NCBI GenBank assembly: GCA_024637015.1 | Contig: JAGXGE010000008.1 | Location: 1 to 64,000, forward strand | Direction: 5' to 3' | DNA from: Aequorivita sp. | Lineage (GTDB): Bacteria > Bacteroidota > Bacteroidia > Flavobacteriales > Flavobacteriaceae | Length of the DNA stretch: 64,000 nt | In this document: piece by piece, positions 11,501-17,981 of the stretch | How positions within the stretch are numbered: position 1 is the first letter of the stretch | Layout: each line of letters opens with the position of its first letter | The notes under the pieces: model-generated | The model's database searches: none | The model's input: the letters and a program-made list of their open reading frames with translations, nothing else | What the model was told of the DNA's origin: nothing | Position numbers and translations under genes: made by a program

Positions 11501-11543
11501 ATGTAGCAAAAAGCAGGACTATTAAAAGGGTAATTTTTTTCAT
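5529..11543 (-). CDS. Giant secreted HYR/Ig-repeat protein with T9SS sorting domain
   Basis: This 2004-residue protein has a signal peptide (ends GNSQ). Two similar modules of about 200 residues follow (about 22-227 and 318-530; each begins with an AGDIAF motif and contains SSIGDQ and DNWQF), separated by one HYR domain. About 14 Ig-like HYR or HYR-related repeats of about 81 residues come next, each with paired cysteines and an LTVTD.NGN.STC core. A type A T9SS sorting domain closes the protein (TMYPVPTKDILNIG to the final KRLLKE). Residues about 1003-1248 are a different, propeller-like segment inserted inside one HYR repeat. Family knowledge suggests a surface-exposed or released adhesin-like protein. 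It is the last gene of a minus-strand unit, 61 bases after a tail-collar gene, and ends at a strong terminator. Confidence 0.9.
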   Translation of the reverse strand: MKKITLLIVLLFATFIGNSQTTLTAGDIAFIGSNTDYTLSADDNVTFVLLKDIDAATTIIFTDMGWNDGTGFFATNGDGEFTWTSGSARNAGDVVTIDMSAMPGTASYSSIGDQIFAIQGSTAAPIFIAGMQSNDITGGGDDANWDGVANSNSTSALPNALVTGTTAVRLVPEADNWQFSCMIAGGPVSGTAAEIRAIVNNRANWVGNDSTVYDPAVESGCTFTINTGGDTTPPVISCAPTPAPITAGTNGMAAIPDLVTGTTATDDISSQANIVITQSPTAGTMVGVGIYAVILTATDEAGNTATCTINVTINEPPSTTLAPGDIAFVGFNLDDTDSFAFIILKDIIAGTNIKFTDCGVSNPNTITCAGSGGGDASATWYASSAMSAGDIVTLPGSFMSGSVLSSIGDQLFAYQGTAASPNFITGVHSNVDPGVTNDADWDGANTSNTTTALPDQLTNGVNAIRLYVAGAPETEVDNWQFDCSAVPGGFPITGTAIELSAIINDIQYWINNDANEFVPTAKSGCSYDVLPPDLTPPVAVCMDATIQLDGAGNATLAAADVDGGSSDDSGSFTLSVSPNTFTCANVGANTVTLTVTDPSGNSSTCTATVTVEDNIPPTAVCQNITVFLDGAGNATIIGSDVDGGSTDNCGTPPTLSVLPNSFTCADLGPNTVTLTVTDASGNSSTCTSIVTVVDNIPPVASCQDTSVILDGAGNASITAIDVDNGSSDNCGIASLSVSPSSFTCADVGPNTVTLTVTDATGNSSTCTATVTVTDNTPPTAICQNTTIALDAAGNASITTADINNGSSDTCGIASLSVSPAIFTCSDIGPNTVILTVTDVNGNSSTCTSIVTITDPLSACNQPPVAVCQPVTVNADGSCQGNAVASDFDGGSFDPDGDPITFTVSPVGPYAVGVTNVTLTVSDGLLTDTCNTTITVVDNTPPVITCPGNITVNNDPGQCGAVVTFTPTATDNCNGVAIASSPPSGSVFPVGTTTVTVTATDAAGSSGPITSAANTAILTLGNGNDGEAIAYNPVDGLMYHASGISSGNQYFEAIDLGTLTLGPNLAPGNTYPGGVIEISGGVYYPPLNGFVGMDLSGKIVLVDPVTPSFTLLSTLAGPPAFLRGFALVGTSIYGVDPFSSDLVEFNPNTGAVLSRVPVVMDGTTISAGSLGLTTEPASGDVYIVYKSGGGNRSLGIIDVTTGAGTGIGVIGVNFSGISFDASGNLYGVSGDGAAPSETLFKFDEAVGSGNTATCTFNVTVNDTEPPVANCAAPFTIQLDVNGDASITVANIENGSTDNCGVASTSIDKTDFTCADVGPNTVTLTVTDVNGNTSTCTTIVTVEDNVAPVANCAAPFTIQLDANGAVSITVADIENGSTDACGIASTSIDITDFTCADVGPNTVTLTVTDVNGNTSTCTTIVTVEDNVAPVANCAAPFTIQLDANGEASITVADIDNGSTDACGIASTSIDITDFTCADVGPNTVTLTVTDVNGNTSTCTTIVTVADSIPPTIICPADISANTDAGDCFATVSFSMPIALDNCGVDTVVQTMGDPSGSQFPVGTTTIEFTATDVNGNVSTCSFTITVTDNEAPVAVCQNITIQLDANGNASIVAADVDGGSTDQCGVASTTIDIDTFDCSNVGDNNVILTVTDVNGNTSTCTAIVTVEDVTAPVVACQNITVELDPVTGTVTIAGTDIDNGSTDACGIASYDLDIDTFDCSNIGDNTVVLTVTDVNGNSETCTAIVTVEDNTSPVLVCQDFTIEIGADGTATLDPSDVIASNDDACGILTVAVDITQFSCADIGTPVTVQVFSQDNNGNLATCTAIVTAVDLLAPEITCPADQTVDPGAGNLFYIVPDYFATGEASAIDNCTDPVTVTTQDPAPGTSLSDGTYTITLTATDEYGNTSTCEFELIVESILGTGDNNQSLGTITMYPVPTKDILNIGNPQSIELETLEIYDLRGRLVQTADLRGMGTVKSIDVNQLAASSYYVKFIGKYGQITKRLLKE
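7031..7760 (-). repeat. Three near-identical 243-bp tandem repeats inside the HYR gene
   Basis: The same stretch (for example GCGCAATT or its variant) recurs at 7249, 7492 and 7735, an exact period of 243 bp or 81 codons. The second and third encoded copies differ at only a few residues. The high DNA identity suggests recent duplication or gene conversion, and copy number may vary between strains or be collapsed in assemblies. Confidence 0.9.
7801..8538 (-). other. Domain inserted within a HYR repeat
   Basis: A HYR domain runs to VTVTATDAAG, is interrupted for about 246 residues, and resumes as NTATCTFNVTVND, the expected continuation. The insert has repeated short blades typical of a beta-propeller (for example IAYNPVDGLMYHASG, YGVDPFSSDLVEFNP, ISFDASGNLYGVSG) and is flanked by Gly/Ser linkers (GSSG and GSG). 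Confidence 0.8.
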
Positions 11544-11604
11544 GATTTTTTATTTATGTTAAGTTTAATCTGGGGAGATTTTTTATTAACAAAAAGGGGT
11601 TATT

Positions 11605-12117
11605 CTAATTTCTTGAAGGGAAAATTCCTACTAATGCAATACAGTAGTTTATTCCCAAATACGGGTTTTGAATATTAAATGGTATATTCCCTCCAGCATT
11701 TGAAGTTGAATTAGGTGCCATTTGGCTATCTGCGGTAGTTCCAAAAGCCGTTGTGCCATCTCCAGCTATATAAGTACCAACAGGTGTATCTGAATTCCCT
11801 TCTTCCTTTGCACCAAGGTTAAAGACATGGTTATGAGAAGGCATTTCAGTCACATTAAGTGTATGTGACTCATTACCACCTCTTTGACCAAGATTTACAG
11901 TACTTAGCCCTGGACCAGTCCCATAATGACGCCCAGATCGACCCCTAAGATCAGGTAAGGCAAAAGTTGTTCTTCCATCACCACCATAAGTGGTTCCTAA
12001 TAAAGAGAAGAGCGCTGTGTTTGAACTAATAGCTAAAAGTTGTCCGTCGCATTTTGCCCACCCACGTGGCGCAAAATTAAATCCGAATGCTTGAATTTGT
12101 CCGATAAGTGGTTCCAT
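11605..12117 (-). CDS. Phage tail collar/MdpB-type protein, copy 2
   Basis: This 170-residue protein without a signal peptide matches the tail-collar (microcystin-dependent protein, MdpB) family: it starts MEPLIGQIQAFGFNF, contains GWAKCDGQLL, the LRGRSGRH stretch, the MPSHNH motif, and ends GINYCIALVGIFPSRN. By eye it differs from its upstream paralogue at about 24 of 170 positions. It lies 41 bases downstream of that paralogue and 61 bases before the giant HYR gene. In phages the collar fold sits in tail fibres. In bacteria these small proteins are often free-standing or secreted, with unclear function. No other phage genes are nearby. Confidence 0.88.
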   Translation of the reverse strand: MEPLIGQIQAFGFNFAPRGWAKCDGQLLAISSNTALFSLLGTTYGGDGRTTFALPDLRGRSGRHYGTGPGLSTVNLGQRGGNESHTLNVTEMPSHNHVFNLGAKEEGNSDTPVGTYIAGDGTTAFGTTADSQMAPNSTSNAGGNIPFNIQNPYLGINYCIALVGIFPSRN

Positions 12118-12158
12118 AATTTTTTAGTTTTAAAGTGAAAAATGAAATGGTTGAATAA

Positions 12159-12671
12159 TTAATTTCTTGAAGGGTAAATACCCTGTAATGCAATGCAATA
12201 GTTTATACCCAAATATGGATTCTGAATACTAAATGGTATACTACCTCCAGTATTTAGAGTTGAATTGGCCGCCATTTGGCTATCCGCTGAAGTTCCAAAA
12301 GCCGTTGTGCCGTCGCCAGCTATAAATGTACCACTCGGTATATCGGAATTCCCTTCTTCCTTTGCGCCAAGATTAAAGACATGGTTGTGAGAAGGCATTT
12401 CAGAAGCAATAAGTGTATGCTGCTCACTACCCGCTTTCTGTCCAATATTTACTGTGCTTAGCCCCGGGCCAGTCCCTTGATGCCGTCCAGATCTACCTCT
12501 AAGGTCTGGAAGTGCAAAAGTTGTTCTTCCATCACCGCCATATGTGGTTCCTAAAAGTGAGAATAATGCTGAATTTCCTGAAATTGCCAAGAGCTGTCCA
12601 TCACATTTTGCCCAGCCGCGTGGTGTAAAATTGAATCCGAATGCTTGAATTTGTCCGAGAAGTGGTTCCAT
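12159..12671 (-). CDS. Phage tail collar/MdpB-type protein, copy 1
   Basis: The tandem paralogue of the next gene is also 170 residues, with the same collar motifs (GWAKCDGQLL, TYGGDGRTTFALPDLRGR, MPSHNH, NYCIALQGIYPSRN). The differences cluster in the middle (about residues 75-92 and 110-145), the region expected to be surface-exposed. The two genes also share the bases just upstream of the ATG (CATAATTTTTTAGTTTT on the plus strand), so the duplication included the leader. It follows the dioxygenase-fold gene by 21 bases, which implies one transcript. Confidence 0.88.
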   Translation of the reverse strand: MEPLLGQIQAFGFNFTPRGWAKCDGQLLAISGNSALFSLLGTTYGGDGRTTFALPDLRGRSGRHQGTGPGLSTVNIGQKAGSEQHTLIASEMPSHNHVFNLGAKEEGNSDIPSGTFIAGDGTTAFGTSADSQMAANSTLNTGGSIPFSIQNPYLGINYCIALQGIYPSRN

Positions 12672-12692
12672 AATTTTTTAGTTTTGGGTTTT

Positions 12693-13244
12693 TTATATTG
12701 AAATGTTGAAGTGTACGGTTGATTGATTTAAAAAGTCTTCTTTCTTGGGAAACAATTTAGTGCCCAACTGATTATTTTTTTTCCAATGCTCGCAAGTAAT
12801 ATGTGCTCCAGAATTATTTAAAATTAATTCGGTGAAACTAGAATCTTCAGAATTTGAAACCTTGAAGTAAATTCGTGGGCTTTTCCCTTCTTCTTTATTT
12901 GGAAAATCAGTAATAAACTCATAATTGCCTTCTTCATTAGTCTGAAGTTTTGCGCGATGCCTATATTTAGAAGAATTTGGTGAAAGATGCCAAACCTCCA
13001 AACTTGCATTTTTCAGTGGGGTAACCCCATCTCTTTCATAGATGGTTCCTTTAACTGTAACTGAATTGGCACTGAATATCCCAGTTCTTAAATCACTTTT
13101 AGTTTCGGCATAAGGATTATAACCTAAAAAAGGGCTTTCAGAAGTGGTGAAGGCACTTGTAATTGTGGGAGTCAATACGGCTAGTCCCGTTATGGCAAAA
13201 GCAGAATTGCGCATAAAGAGTCTTCGCGAAGTAGTGTTTTTCAT
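12693..13244 (-). CDS. Exported intradiol dioxygenase-fold protein, probably non-catalytic
   Basis: This 183-residue protein has an N-terminal twin-arginine-like export signal (SRRLFMRNSAF, then a hydrophobic stretch ending TSAF). The rest resembles the intradiol ring-cleavage dioxygenase fold: VKGTIYERDG, NASLEVWHLS, YRHRAKLQT and EGNYEFIT. The place where the enzymes carry the two His iron ligands (HIHF) reads RIYF, so iron binding is doubtful and it may be a binding protein. It is the first gene of the minus-strand unit, read from a TATATTTG promoter box at 13347-13354. Confidence 0.7.
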   Translation of the reverse strand: MKNTTSRRLFMRNSAFAITGLAVLTPTITSAFTTSESPFLGYNPYAETKSDLRTGIFSANSVTVKGTIYERDGVTPLKNASLEVWHLSPNSSKYRHRAKLQTNEEGNYEFITDFPNKEEGKSPRIYFKVSNSEDSSFTELILNNSGAHITCEHWKKNNQLGTKLFPKKEDFLNQSTVHFNISI

Positions 13245-13346
13245 AATTTGGCTGGTTAGCTTTTAAAAATTAATAATTAAAAAAACAGGCTTTTAACGGC
13301 CAATTTTGAAAAAATTAGTTCATAAATTTTTGTTAATGCAATTTAT

Positions 13347-13354
13347 CAAATATA
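13347..13354 (-). promoter_or_regulatory. Promoter -7 box of the dioxygenase-fold/collar/HYR operon
   Basis: TATATTTG on the minus strand matches the Bacteroidetes TAnnTTTG consensus. No clear TTTG -33 box is seen; the palindrome 13367-13384 occupies that region. The leader to the start codon at 13244 would be about 100 bases. Confidence 0.6.
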
Positions 13355-13366
13355 ATTTGAAATTCT

Positions 13367-13384
13367 ATACGTAGTAATACGTAT
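13367..13384. promoter_or_regulatory. Perfect 7-4-7 palindrome between divergent promoters (candidate operator)
   Basis: ATACGTA-GTAA-TACGTAT is an exact inverted repeat. It lies 12 bases from the minus-strand -7 box and just upstream of the plus-strand promoter, covering the -33 region of the minus promoter. No regulator gene is adjacent. Confidence 0.55.
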
Positions 13385-13414
13385 ATTGAACTGTTTCAAT
13401 TAGATATATATTTG
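13385..13414 (+). promoter_or_regulatory. Promoter of the PRMT-like gene
   Basis: ATTG (13385-13388), 18 bases, then TATATTTG (13407-13414) fits the Bacteroidetes -33/-7 pattern. Transcription would begin near 13418-13420, which excludes an in-frame TTG at 13412 as start and favours ATG 13430 with a leader of about ten bases. Confidence 0.7.
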
Positions 13415-13429
13415 CAGAATATTTTTTTT

Positions 13430-14467
13430 ATGACCGCAGAAGAAAACCAGAAAATATTATTTGAAATCGCCAAAGATTTAACTGCAGAAAAAAAGGGCTA
13501 TTTTAAGCTGAAGCATGCAATTGAAGAGCTAAAACTGCTTGTGGAAAGAATTTCGGAATTAAATAAAGATGCGCTACCAAATTCAGAAAACATTGCACTA
13601 CCCAACGGACAAGCAATTGGCCCCAAATGGGCCGGAATGTGCTTGGAGGACTTGATGCGCACTTATGCCTTCATAAACGGTATTCATAAAGCAATAAAAA
13701 AAGTGAAGGGTAAAAACTCTAAAAAACCTGTTACCGTTCTTTATGTAGGCACTGGACCATACGCAACTCTAATTTTACCATTGTTATCACATTACAAACC
13801 CTCTGAACTGCAGCTAGTTTTAATAGAAGTAAACCCTATAAGCATTGAAAGTTTAAAGCGGGTTTTTAAAGGGCTCGATGCTTATGGCTACATAAAAGCA
13901 ATTTATCAATGTGATGCTTCAAATTTTAGTATCCCGTCAGAAATTGATGCAGACATCCTTTTAATAGAGTGTATGCAACGCGCATTGATCAAGGAGCCAC
14001 AAGTTGCAATAACATACAATTTATTGCCGCAAATGAAAAAAGAAACAATCCTTATTCCCGAAAATATATACCTCCATTTATCGCTTATAGATTATAAGAA
14101 AAAAATCGAATATCAAAGTGCAATAAAGAACCTTCAGCCTATTGCTTTTTATGAAAATTTAGAAGTTATCTTCATGCTCAACAAAGCAGAAGTACTTAAA
14201 AATAATTCAGAATTCAAAAAAGAAGGTTTTCAATTTCCCGAAAAAGAAATTCATTTTTCCGAAAAACAACTCCACAATTACGACCAAATTACAGTCTCCA
14301 CAGAAATAACCATTTTCCAAAATATTTCCCTGAAAATAGATGAAAGTGGACTCACGGTACCTTTTATTTTGGCAGATTTAAGCCAAGGTCAAAATATAAC
14401 CGGAGCCAAAACAAGATATATTTTGGGTGCAAATCCAGGACTTGCAACCCAATTGGTAAGATCATAA
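13430..14467 (+). CDS. PRMT-like SAM-dependent methyltransferase
   Basis: This 345-residue cytoplasmic protein has a helical N-terminal region of about 95 residues, then a Rossmann methyltransferase core: motif I VLYVGTGPYATL, acidic end of strand 2 LIEVNP, then ADILLIECMQRALIKEP. A segment IPENIYLHLSLID and a beta-rich C-terminal half follow. The acid-bearing LIECM...E stretch followed by a P-containing strand resembles protein arginine methyltransferases (double-E loop plus beta barrel), not small-molecule methyltransferases. ATG 13430 is chosen because the promoter overlaps the upstream TTG. It is divergent from the secreted-protein operon. Substrate unknown; generic methyltransferase is the safe call and PRMT-like is inference from motifs. 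Confidence 0.72.
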   Translation: MTAEENQKILFEIAKDLTAEKKGYFKLKHAIEELKLLVERISELNKDALPNSENIALPNGQAIGPKWAGMCLEDLMRTYAFINGIHKAIKKVKGKNSKKPVTVLYVGTGPYATLILPLLSHYKPSELQLVLIEVNPISIESLKRVFKGLDAYGYIKAIYQCDASNFSIPSEIDADILLIECMQRALIKEPQVAITYNLLPQMKKETILIPENIYLHLSLIDYKKKIEYQSAIKNLQPIAFYENLEVIFMLNKAEVLKNNSEFKKEGFQFPEKEIHFSEKQLHNYDQITVSTEITIFQNISLKIDESGLTVPFILADLSQGQNITGAKTRYILGANPGLATQLVRS

Positions 14468-14548
14468 ATTTAGTTCTTGGAAAATTTCAAAACTTTTTGT
14501 TATTTGAAAGTTTCTCTTTAAGATATTGTAAATCGGAGGAAGTTGTTT

Positions 14549-15490
14549 TTAAAGCGCAAGTATTACCAAAATGACGCTCACCGAAATAAAAATCCACAAC
14601 GAAAATCCAAGAATCATCGGCTTCCAGCCAGCAGATTTTATTTTTTCCATAGAAAGTCCGGCGCCGATCAAAAAGAGGGTCAGCACCAGCAATGATTTTG
14701 AAACATTTGTGATTCCTTCGGTCAAAAATTCGGGGATGGGCAAGTAACTATTCAAGATAATTGCCAAGATAAAAAGGAAGATGAAATAGGGGATTTTCAC
14801 ACTTTTCCCTTTTCCTTTAAAAAGAAATACCGAAAACAAAGAAAGCGGAATTATCCAAAGCGCTCGTGCCAGTTTTACGGTTGTTGCCACTTTTAGGGCT
14901 TCTTCGCCAAAAGTATAGGCCGCACCCACTACTGAACTGGTATCATGAATGGCAATGGCTCACCAAAGCCCAAACTGATGTTGGCTTAATCCAAACAAAT
15001 GGCCCAAAGGCGGAAAAATAATCAGTGCGATGGAATTTAGCAAAAATATTACACCCAACGAAATTGATATATCCTTTTCGGAAGCATTGATAACAGGAGA
15101 AACTGCGGCAATTGCGCTCCCGCCACAAATGGCTGTTCCCGAAGAAATGAGGTGGCTGCTTTTTCGATTCATTTTTAGGAGTCTTCCCAAAAAATAACCG
15201 AGAATCAAGGTTGCCAAAATTGAAAAAATTGTAAGCAGAAAACCGTCTTTCCCTGCTGCCAAGGTTTCTTTTAAATTCATTCCAAAACCTAAACCAACAA
15301 CTGCTATTTTCAGTAACCAGTTTACCGCTTTGCTGTTTAACGTTATAAATGGATGACCTAGAAAATAGGAAAATAAAAATCCACCCACCAAGGCTACGGG
15401 ACTACTTACATAACCCAAAATACAAAATACCATACAAAGTATGAATAGTACTTTTACCAGCGTTTCATTCCGTTTTGCCCATTCGTTCAT
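14549..15490 (-). pseudogene. YeiH-family putative anion (sulfate) exporter, interrupted by in-frame TGA
   Basis: Both parts read in the same frame. Residues 1-176 contain about six membrane segments and the family motif GTAICGGSAIAA; a TGA at 14962-14960 follows FGLW; the frame then continues [14 protein letters not shown], the other strongly conserved YeiH motif, to a normal end. Full length would be about 313 residues. The stop replaces one residue and everything else looks intact, so this is a recent nonsense mutation or a base-call error. Its start overlaps the stop of the mscS-like gene by ATGA, indicating translational coupling. The YeiH substrate is not firmly known. Confidence 0.85.
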
Positions 15491-16623
15491 TCTTTATGAT
15501 TCTCTTTTTTTCCAGAATCTCTTTTATCATTTTCACTCTCTTCTTTATTGTTTTTGAATACTAAGGTTCGGTGCGGAAATGGTATTTCGATCCCTTCTTT
15601 GTCAAAACGCTTTTTGATGCTTTCCAGCAAATCACAGCGCATATCAAACGCATCCGAAAAATTGCGTGCCCACGCCCAAGCACGAATGGTAATGGAAGAA
15701 TCATTTAATGAAGTCAGTGAAACTCTCACTACTGGATGGCCATCCAAAATATTAATCTCTGTCCGGTTGTCGAAAATATATGGATGATTCTCACATTCTT
15801 CTTTCATGATTTTTTTGGCAAGATCTATATCACTGTCATAAGATATCCCAATTTCTATGCGTTCGCAGATTTTGGATTCCCCTAAATCAAAATTAATAAG
15901 CTTCTCTTTGTTGATAATCGCATTGGGGATGACAATCATTTTATTTTCAAAATTCCGGATTACTGTATGCCTAAGTGTTATATCTACAACGGTTCCAACC
16001 ATGGTATCTGTTACTTTTATTACATCGCCAATTTTGAAAGGCTTGAAGGAAATAATAAACACACCTCCCACTAAATTTGAAAGCGCCTCCTGTGAAGCAA
16101 CCCCAGCGATAAGTGCAATGACCCCTGCCCCTCCGAGAGCGGTTTGCGCTACGCCTTTTAAGGAAGGAAAAGCCAAAAGAGCAAAAAGAACACCCGTTAT
16201 GTAAATTCCAATAATGGCCATATAACGCAAAAACTTGAAGCTTGTAGGATCTTCCGCATTTTCAACTTTTCTTCGAATGCTTACTCGGAACCATATATTT
16301 GTAGAAGCGGCACCCACAATGGTTAAAACGGCCACAATCCCCAAATAGAGGATTAGTTTAAAATTGTGTTGAAGCACGTTGTATTTTTCTTCATTAACAA
16401 AAAGAAAACTTAAGGCTATAAAACCCAAAACGAGCCAAAGCGCATTTAGGATTCGCTTTACCCAATTCACAGCTTTCGGTTTTTCGTCTGGGTATTTTTT
16501 AATTTCTTGCTTAAGCAGCCATTTGTGAAGTAAATTTGTAAGCAAACTCAGCACAATCACTGACCCGATAACAACAGAGGCGTAAATAATTTGTGACTTA
16601 TACTCTTGAAAAAATTCTAACAT
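15487..16623 (-). CDS. MscS-family mechanosensitive channel
   Basis: This 378-residue inner-membrane protein has about four or five N-terminal membrane segments. The Gly/Ala-rich MscS pore helix follows (GGAGVIALIAGVASQEALSN), then the beta domain (KPFKIGDVIKV...GTVVDITLRHTVIRN) and the cytoplasmic alpha/beta vestibule ending IEIPFPHRTLVF. A charged tail of about 25 residues closes it. Family role: opens under membrane tension to release solutes on hypo-osmotic shock. The stop overlaps the yeiH start (ATGA), so the two are one operon. Confidence 0.93.
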   Translation of the reverse strand: MLEFFQEYKSQIIYASVVIGSVIVLSLLTNLLHKWLLKQEIKKYPDEKPKAVNWVKRILNALWLVLGFIALSFLFVNEEKYNVLQHNFKLILYLGIVAVLTIVGAASTNIWFRVSIRRKVENAEDPTSFKFLRYMAIIGIYITGVLFALLAFPSLKGVAQTALGGAGVIALIAGVASQEALSNLVGGVFIISFKPFKIGDVIKVTDTMVGTVVDITLRHTVIRNFENKMIVIPNAIINKEKLINFDLGESKICERIEIGISYDSDIDLAKKIMKEECENHPYIFDNRTEINILDGHPVVRVSLTSLNDSSITIRAWAWARNFSDAFDMRCDLLESIKKRFDKEGIEIPFPHRTLVFKNNKEESENDKRDSGKKENHKE

Positions 16624-16893
16624 AGACCTAAAAAATTAGTAGTGTTTCTATTTAAATTTATCCAACAATTAACTTGATGTTTGTTTCATTTTCTTATTTC
16701 CCCGGATTAAATAAATTTTCCACAAGATAAGCATTCCGCCATTTACATATCATCCACATGTATTACATAAACAGAAAAATAAAAAGATAGCACAACCTCT
16801 CCCAAGTATACGAATTTGTGGTTAATTCATAAAAATCCTAGTGGAAGCAATAAAGGATTGGTATTCAGAATGAAAAAAGTGAATCACCAAATT

Positions 16894-17310
16894 TCAATTC
16901 TTTAGTTCAATCTTCAAAGAATGATTTGATGTTATAGCAAATTGACAATCCTCAAAAGTAGGTGCGGAAAACTTAGGCCGGAAGTTATTTGAAAACCCAT
17001 AAGGTTCTGTAGGAATGCCCAAAAAATTACGGTTGCATTTTCCATCAGCATTTTTGTCATGGTACATTGAAATGGCATAGTTACCCTTAGGTAAATTTTT
17101 AATTACAACTATTTCCGAGTCTGCTTGAACCTTAACCGAGATAGCTTTAAAAGCTTGCCCTTCTTCCAAAAAGCGTTCATTGTTGTTAAAAAGTCCTATT
17201 TCTAGCGTTCCTTTTATATTTTCAATATTGGTAATCTTGATAGTTAAGCTATTGGCCTCATTTGAGGGGCTCACAAAAAGAAGGTAAAAAAACAATACGA
17301 GATAGTTCAC
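16894..17310 (-). CDS. DUF2141 exported protein
   Basis: This 138-residue protein starts with a hydrophobic export signal. The body matches DUF2141: IENIKGTLEIGLFNNNERFL, LPKGNYAISMYHDKNADGKCN, then FLGIPTEPYGFSNNFRPKFSAPTFEDCQF. Such proteins are periplasmic or surface beta-sandwiches of unknown function. It begins 30 bases after the META-domain lipoprotein gene and is probably cotranscribed with it. Confidence 0.85.
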   Translation of the reverse strand: MNYLVLFFYLLFVSPSNEANSLTIKITNIENIKGTLEIGLFNNNERFLEEGQAFKAISVKVQADSEIVVIKNLPKGNYAISMYHDKNADGKCNRNFLGIPTEPYGFSNNFRPKFSAPTFEDCQFAITSNHSLKIELKN

Positions 17311-17340
17311 GGTTTGTAAATTAGGTTAACACGTTTTTCA

Positions 17341-17802
17341 TTAATTGAAATAAATTGCCTCAAAGGATGCCAATGGTGCTCTGCGGGCAACATTCAGCGA
17401 TAAAACATCTCCATTGATGGTATAGTTATCAGCTCGTTCAAAAACCTTCAAATATTCTGCTTCATAAACATTCACGTCTGGGCATGCCATCCTAGTGATT
17501 GCCATTTTCGAAAAAGGAGTCCTATTTCCTTTTTTCAAAGTATACATTCCAGAAAAAGTGTTGCACCCAGCAAAGCCAATTATACGATTTTCCTCTTTTT
17601 TCAACATAAAATAAATTTCTCTTTGTTGGTTTTCAGACATTTTCATCTCTTGACCTTCCAAAGCATTAAGTTTCCAATATTTTTCGGTGATTGGGTTTTC
17701 AACTTCTGAACTGTTCTTCTCCTTTAAAGCTTTCTCTTTATTAGCGCAGCAAGCCTGAATTATGAAGAACGCTAAAGTAATAAAGATAAGTTTTAGTTTC
17801 AT
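17341..17802 (-). CDS. META-domain lipoprotein (HslJ-like)
   Basis: This 153-residue protein has a lipoprotein signal peptide whose lipobox is IIQAC (Cys18). The META domain follows: YWKLNALEGQEM, GFAGCNTFSGMYTL, FSKMAITRMACPD and YLKVFERADNYTINGDVLSL. E. coli HslJ, the family reference, is a heat-inducible outer-membrane lipoprotein linked to novobiocin resistance; the role here is unknown. It is first of a probable two-gene unit with the DUF2141 gene. Confidence 0.87.
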   Translation of the reverse strand: MKLKLIFITLAFFIIQACCANKEKALKEKNSSEVENPITEKYWKLNALEGQEMKMSENQQREIYFMLKKEENRIIGFAGCNTFSGMYTLKKGNRTPFSKMAITRMACPDVNVYEAEYLKVFERADNYTINGDVLSLNVARRAPLASFEAIYFN

Positions 17803-17981
17803 AGTTTATTTTTCTAAGAATTATTTACGAAATGTTATAGGCACTTCTTTTGAAAATTTAGGTGAAGCAAGTAATACACATGCCGAAAGTGTCAAGCCTA
17901 GCTCTAAAACACTAATCCACTTGTAAGTTTTGAAGTTAATGACTTTTCAGGATTACGCAATGGTGAGTTTCCCAGTGTTAA

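Noticed and set aside
11605-12671. Prophage or tailocin remnant based on tail-collar genes
   Set aside because: No capsid, sheath, baseplate, lysis or integrase genes are near. The neighbours are exported bacterial proteins.
13412-13429. TTG at 13412 as the start of the PRMT-like gene
   Set aside because: It overlaps the -7 promoter box, so it would lie upstream of the transcript. ATG 13430 is favoured.
14960-14962. TGA in yeiH as a selenocysteine codon
   Set aside because: The position is not a known redox site in the family, no convincing SECIS-like hairpin follows directly, and no selenium genes are visible in the window.
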